The notes below the pieces were generated by a model that saw nothing but the letters and a program-made list of their open reading frames with translations, made no database searches and was not told the DNA's origin. A DNA stretch of 64,000 bases. Source: Pedobacter sp. Leaf170 (lineage in GTDB: Bacteria > Bacteroidota > Bacteroidia > Sphingobacteriales > Sphingobacteriaceae). The stretch lies in NCBI RefSeq assembly GCF_920984665.1, contig NZ_CAKLBP010000004.1:248001-312000 (forward strand), read 5' to 3'. How positions within the stretch are numbered: the first letter of the stretch is position 1; every line of letters starts with the position of its first letter. Below, piece after piece: positions 63,013-64,000 of this stretch. Both the position numbers and the translations under genes were made by a program.

Positions 63013-64000
63013 ATGAAAAAACAATTAATTCTGCCTGCAGCTGTGTTGTTAATGTTAGCTGCTTGCCAAAATGACAAAAGCCACCAGGCAAATGAGGCTG
63101 ACCAAAGAACTGTATTTTTTGATACAGCCGGTATGGATACAACCGTAAAACCTGGTGATAACTTTTTCCTTTATGCGAATGGAAAATGGCTTAAAGAAAC
63201 CGAAATTCCAAAAACCGAAACTGGTTGGGGATCTTTTTATACTTTGTATAATGATAACCTTAAAAACCTAAAAACCATATTAGAGCAGGCTGCAAAAGGA
63301 AATGCAACCAAAGGTACTGCAGAACAAAAAGTTGGCGATTTTTACGCTAGCGGAATGGACTCAATTACCATCGAAAAACTAGGCATTGAGCCAATAAAGC
63401 CACTTTTATCTCGTATCGATGCGATTAAAGATGGCAAAGATTTAATCAACTTTGTTGCCGATGGCTACAAAAATGCAGAGGGAGATTTACTTGGCTTCGG
63501 CGTTGAACCTGATGATAAAATTAGTAATAAAAATGCGTTGGTATTTTCGCAAACCGGCCTTAATTTACCAGAGAGAAGTTATTATTTAGACCAGGATGAT
63601 AAGGCAAAAAAGATAAGAACACAATACTTGGCATACATTTCTAAAATTTTTGCGCTTGCTGGTGATTCTGCAAACAGTAAAAAATATGCTGACGATATTC
63701 TTAAGCTTGAAACAACGATTGCACAATCGCACTCTACGCCCGTTGAGTTGAGAGATCCGGTAAAGAACTATAATAAATTTGCTGTTGCAGATTTTCAAAA
63801 ACAAGTGCCGGACATTGATTTTAAAAGTGTTTTAAGCAAATTGGGTACAAGTGTAGATACAATAATTGTACGCCAACCCAAATATTATAAAACATTGGCG
63901 GCCTTAATAAAAACACAACCAATAGCCGTTTGGAAAGAAAAATTAAAGTTTGATGCTTTAAACAGTAAAGCCTATGCCCTGCCTCAAAAGTTTAGAGATG
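63013..64000 (+). CDS. M13-family metallopeptidase (PepO/neprilysin-like), 5' part
   Basis: The frame is open from the ATG at 63013 to the window end (329 codons), so the C-terminal half with the HExxH zinc site is outside. The signal MKKQLILPAAVLLMLAAC has a lipobox with Cys at residue 18. MDTTVKPGDNFFLYANGKWLKETEIP is the typical M13 N-terminal domain opening, and TGWGSFYTLYNDNLKNL and GLNLPERSYYLDQDD follow family order. Bacteroidota enzymes of this type are about 670-690 residues, so roughly half is seen. It is likely a periplasmic oligopeptidase. Confidence 0.92.
   Translation, partial: MKKQLILPAAVLLMLAACQNDKSHQANEADQRTVFFDTAGMDTTVKPGDNFFLYANGKWLKETEIPKTETGWGSFYTLYNDNLKNLKTILEQAAKGNATKGTAEQKVGDFYASGMDSITIEKLGIEPIKPLLSRIDAIKDGKDLINFVADGYKNAEGDLLGFGVEPDDKISNKNALVFSQTGLNLPERSYYLDQDDKAKKIRTQYLAYISKIFALAGDSANSKKYADDILKLETTIAQSHSTPVELRDPVKNYNKFAVADFQKQVPDIDFKSVLSKLGTSVDTIIVRQPKYYKTLAALIKTQPIAVWKEKLKFDALNSKAYALPQKFRD

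Overview
The window reads as chromosomal DNA of a Bacteroidota bacterium of the family Sphingobacteriaceae, most like Pedobacter. The evidence is AT-rich sequence, promoters of the Bacteroidetes type (-7 box TAnnTTTG), almost no Shine-Dalgarno sites, and a family-typical gene set: DUF4270, DUF5687, DUF4920, DUF6263, a half-length glycogen-synthase protein beside panC, an HU-TPR-rng block and a CarboxypepD-type TonB receptor. There is no phage, plasmid, CRISPR, rRNA or tRNA in view. Assignment to a genus is inference. Functions are assigned from motifs read by eye.

Layout. 1-900: 5' part of a REP-associated tyrosine transposase (RAYT) followed by a 136-bp-period array of its probable REP palindromes. 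936-9863: nucleoid-associated protein, hisS, a methyltransferase, an MHS-family transporter, rarA, and a DUF5687 permease/ABC ATPase pair. 10038-16540: OmpA-like lipoprotein; a leftward hutU / membrane protein / TlpA-like operon; a divergent His/Cys-rich small protein with a TonB receptor. 16608-22249: old yellow enzyme, doxX-aldo/keto reductase pair, and an ABC/GntR operon. 22257-32704: hutH, alpha/beta hydrolase, a three-gene leftward operon (oxidoreductase, MtfA-like peptidase, DUF6263), fumC, S1/P1 nuclease, LMW phosphatase, ThuA protein. 32761-38134: DUF4920, radA, rng, a 29-residue very basic protein missed by length cut-offs, a TPR protein and HU. 38306-46646: mutY, ssb, glmS, DUF4270, half glycogen synthase, panC, panD and a flippase-like membrane protein. 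46758-53775: acyl-CoA dehydrogenase and the rimP-nusA-infB translation operon. 53845-58563: a complete cyanophycin locus (synthetase, cyanophycinase, isoaspartyl peptidase). 58593-64000: TPR protein, C-terminal processing protease, slipin and the start of an M13 peptidase.

The best non-routine signals are: the RAYT/REP array; several unrelated loci carrying arrays phased exactly at 7 nt, two of them inside genes; TAnnTTTG boxes exactly 4-5 nt from start codons at eight genes, suggesting leaderless mRNAs; similar short hairpin plus T-run leaders upstream of rimP and the tail protease; a nested-stem structured segment with a strong terminator downstream of radA; the tiny basic protein; and modular intergenic elements with fixed ends and variable middles.
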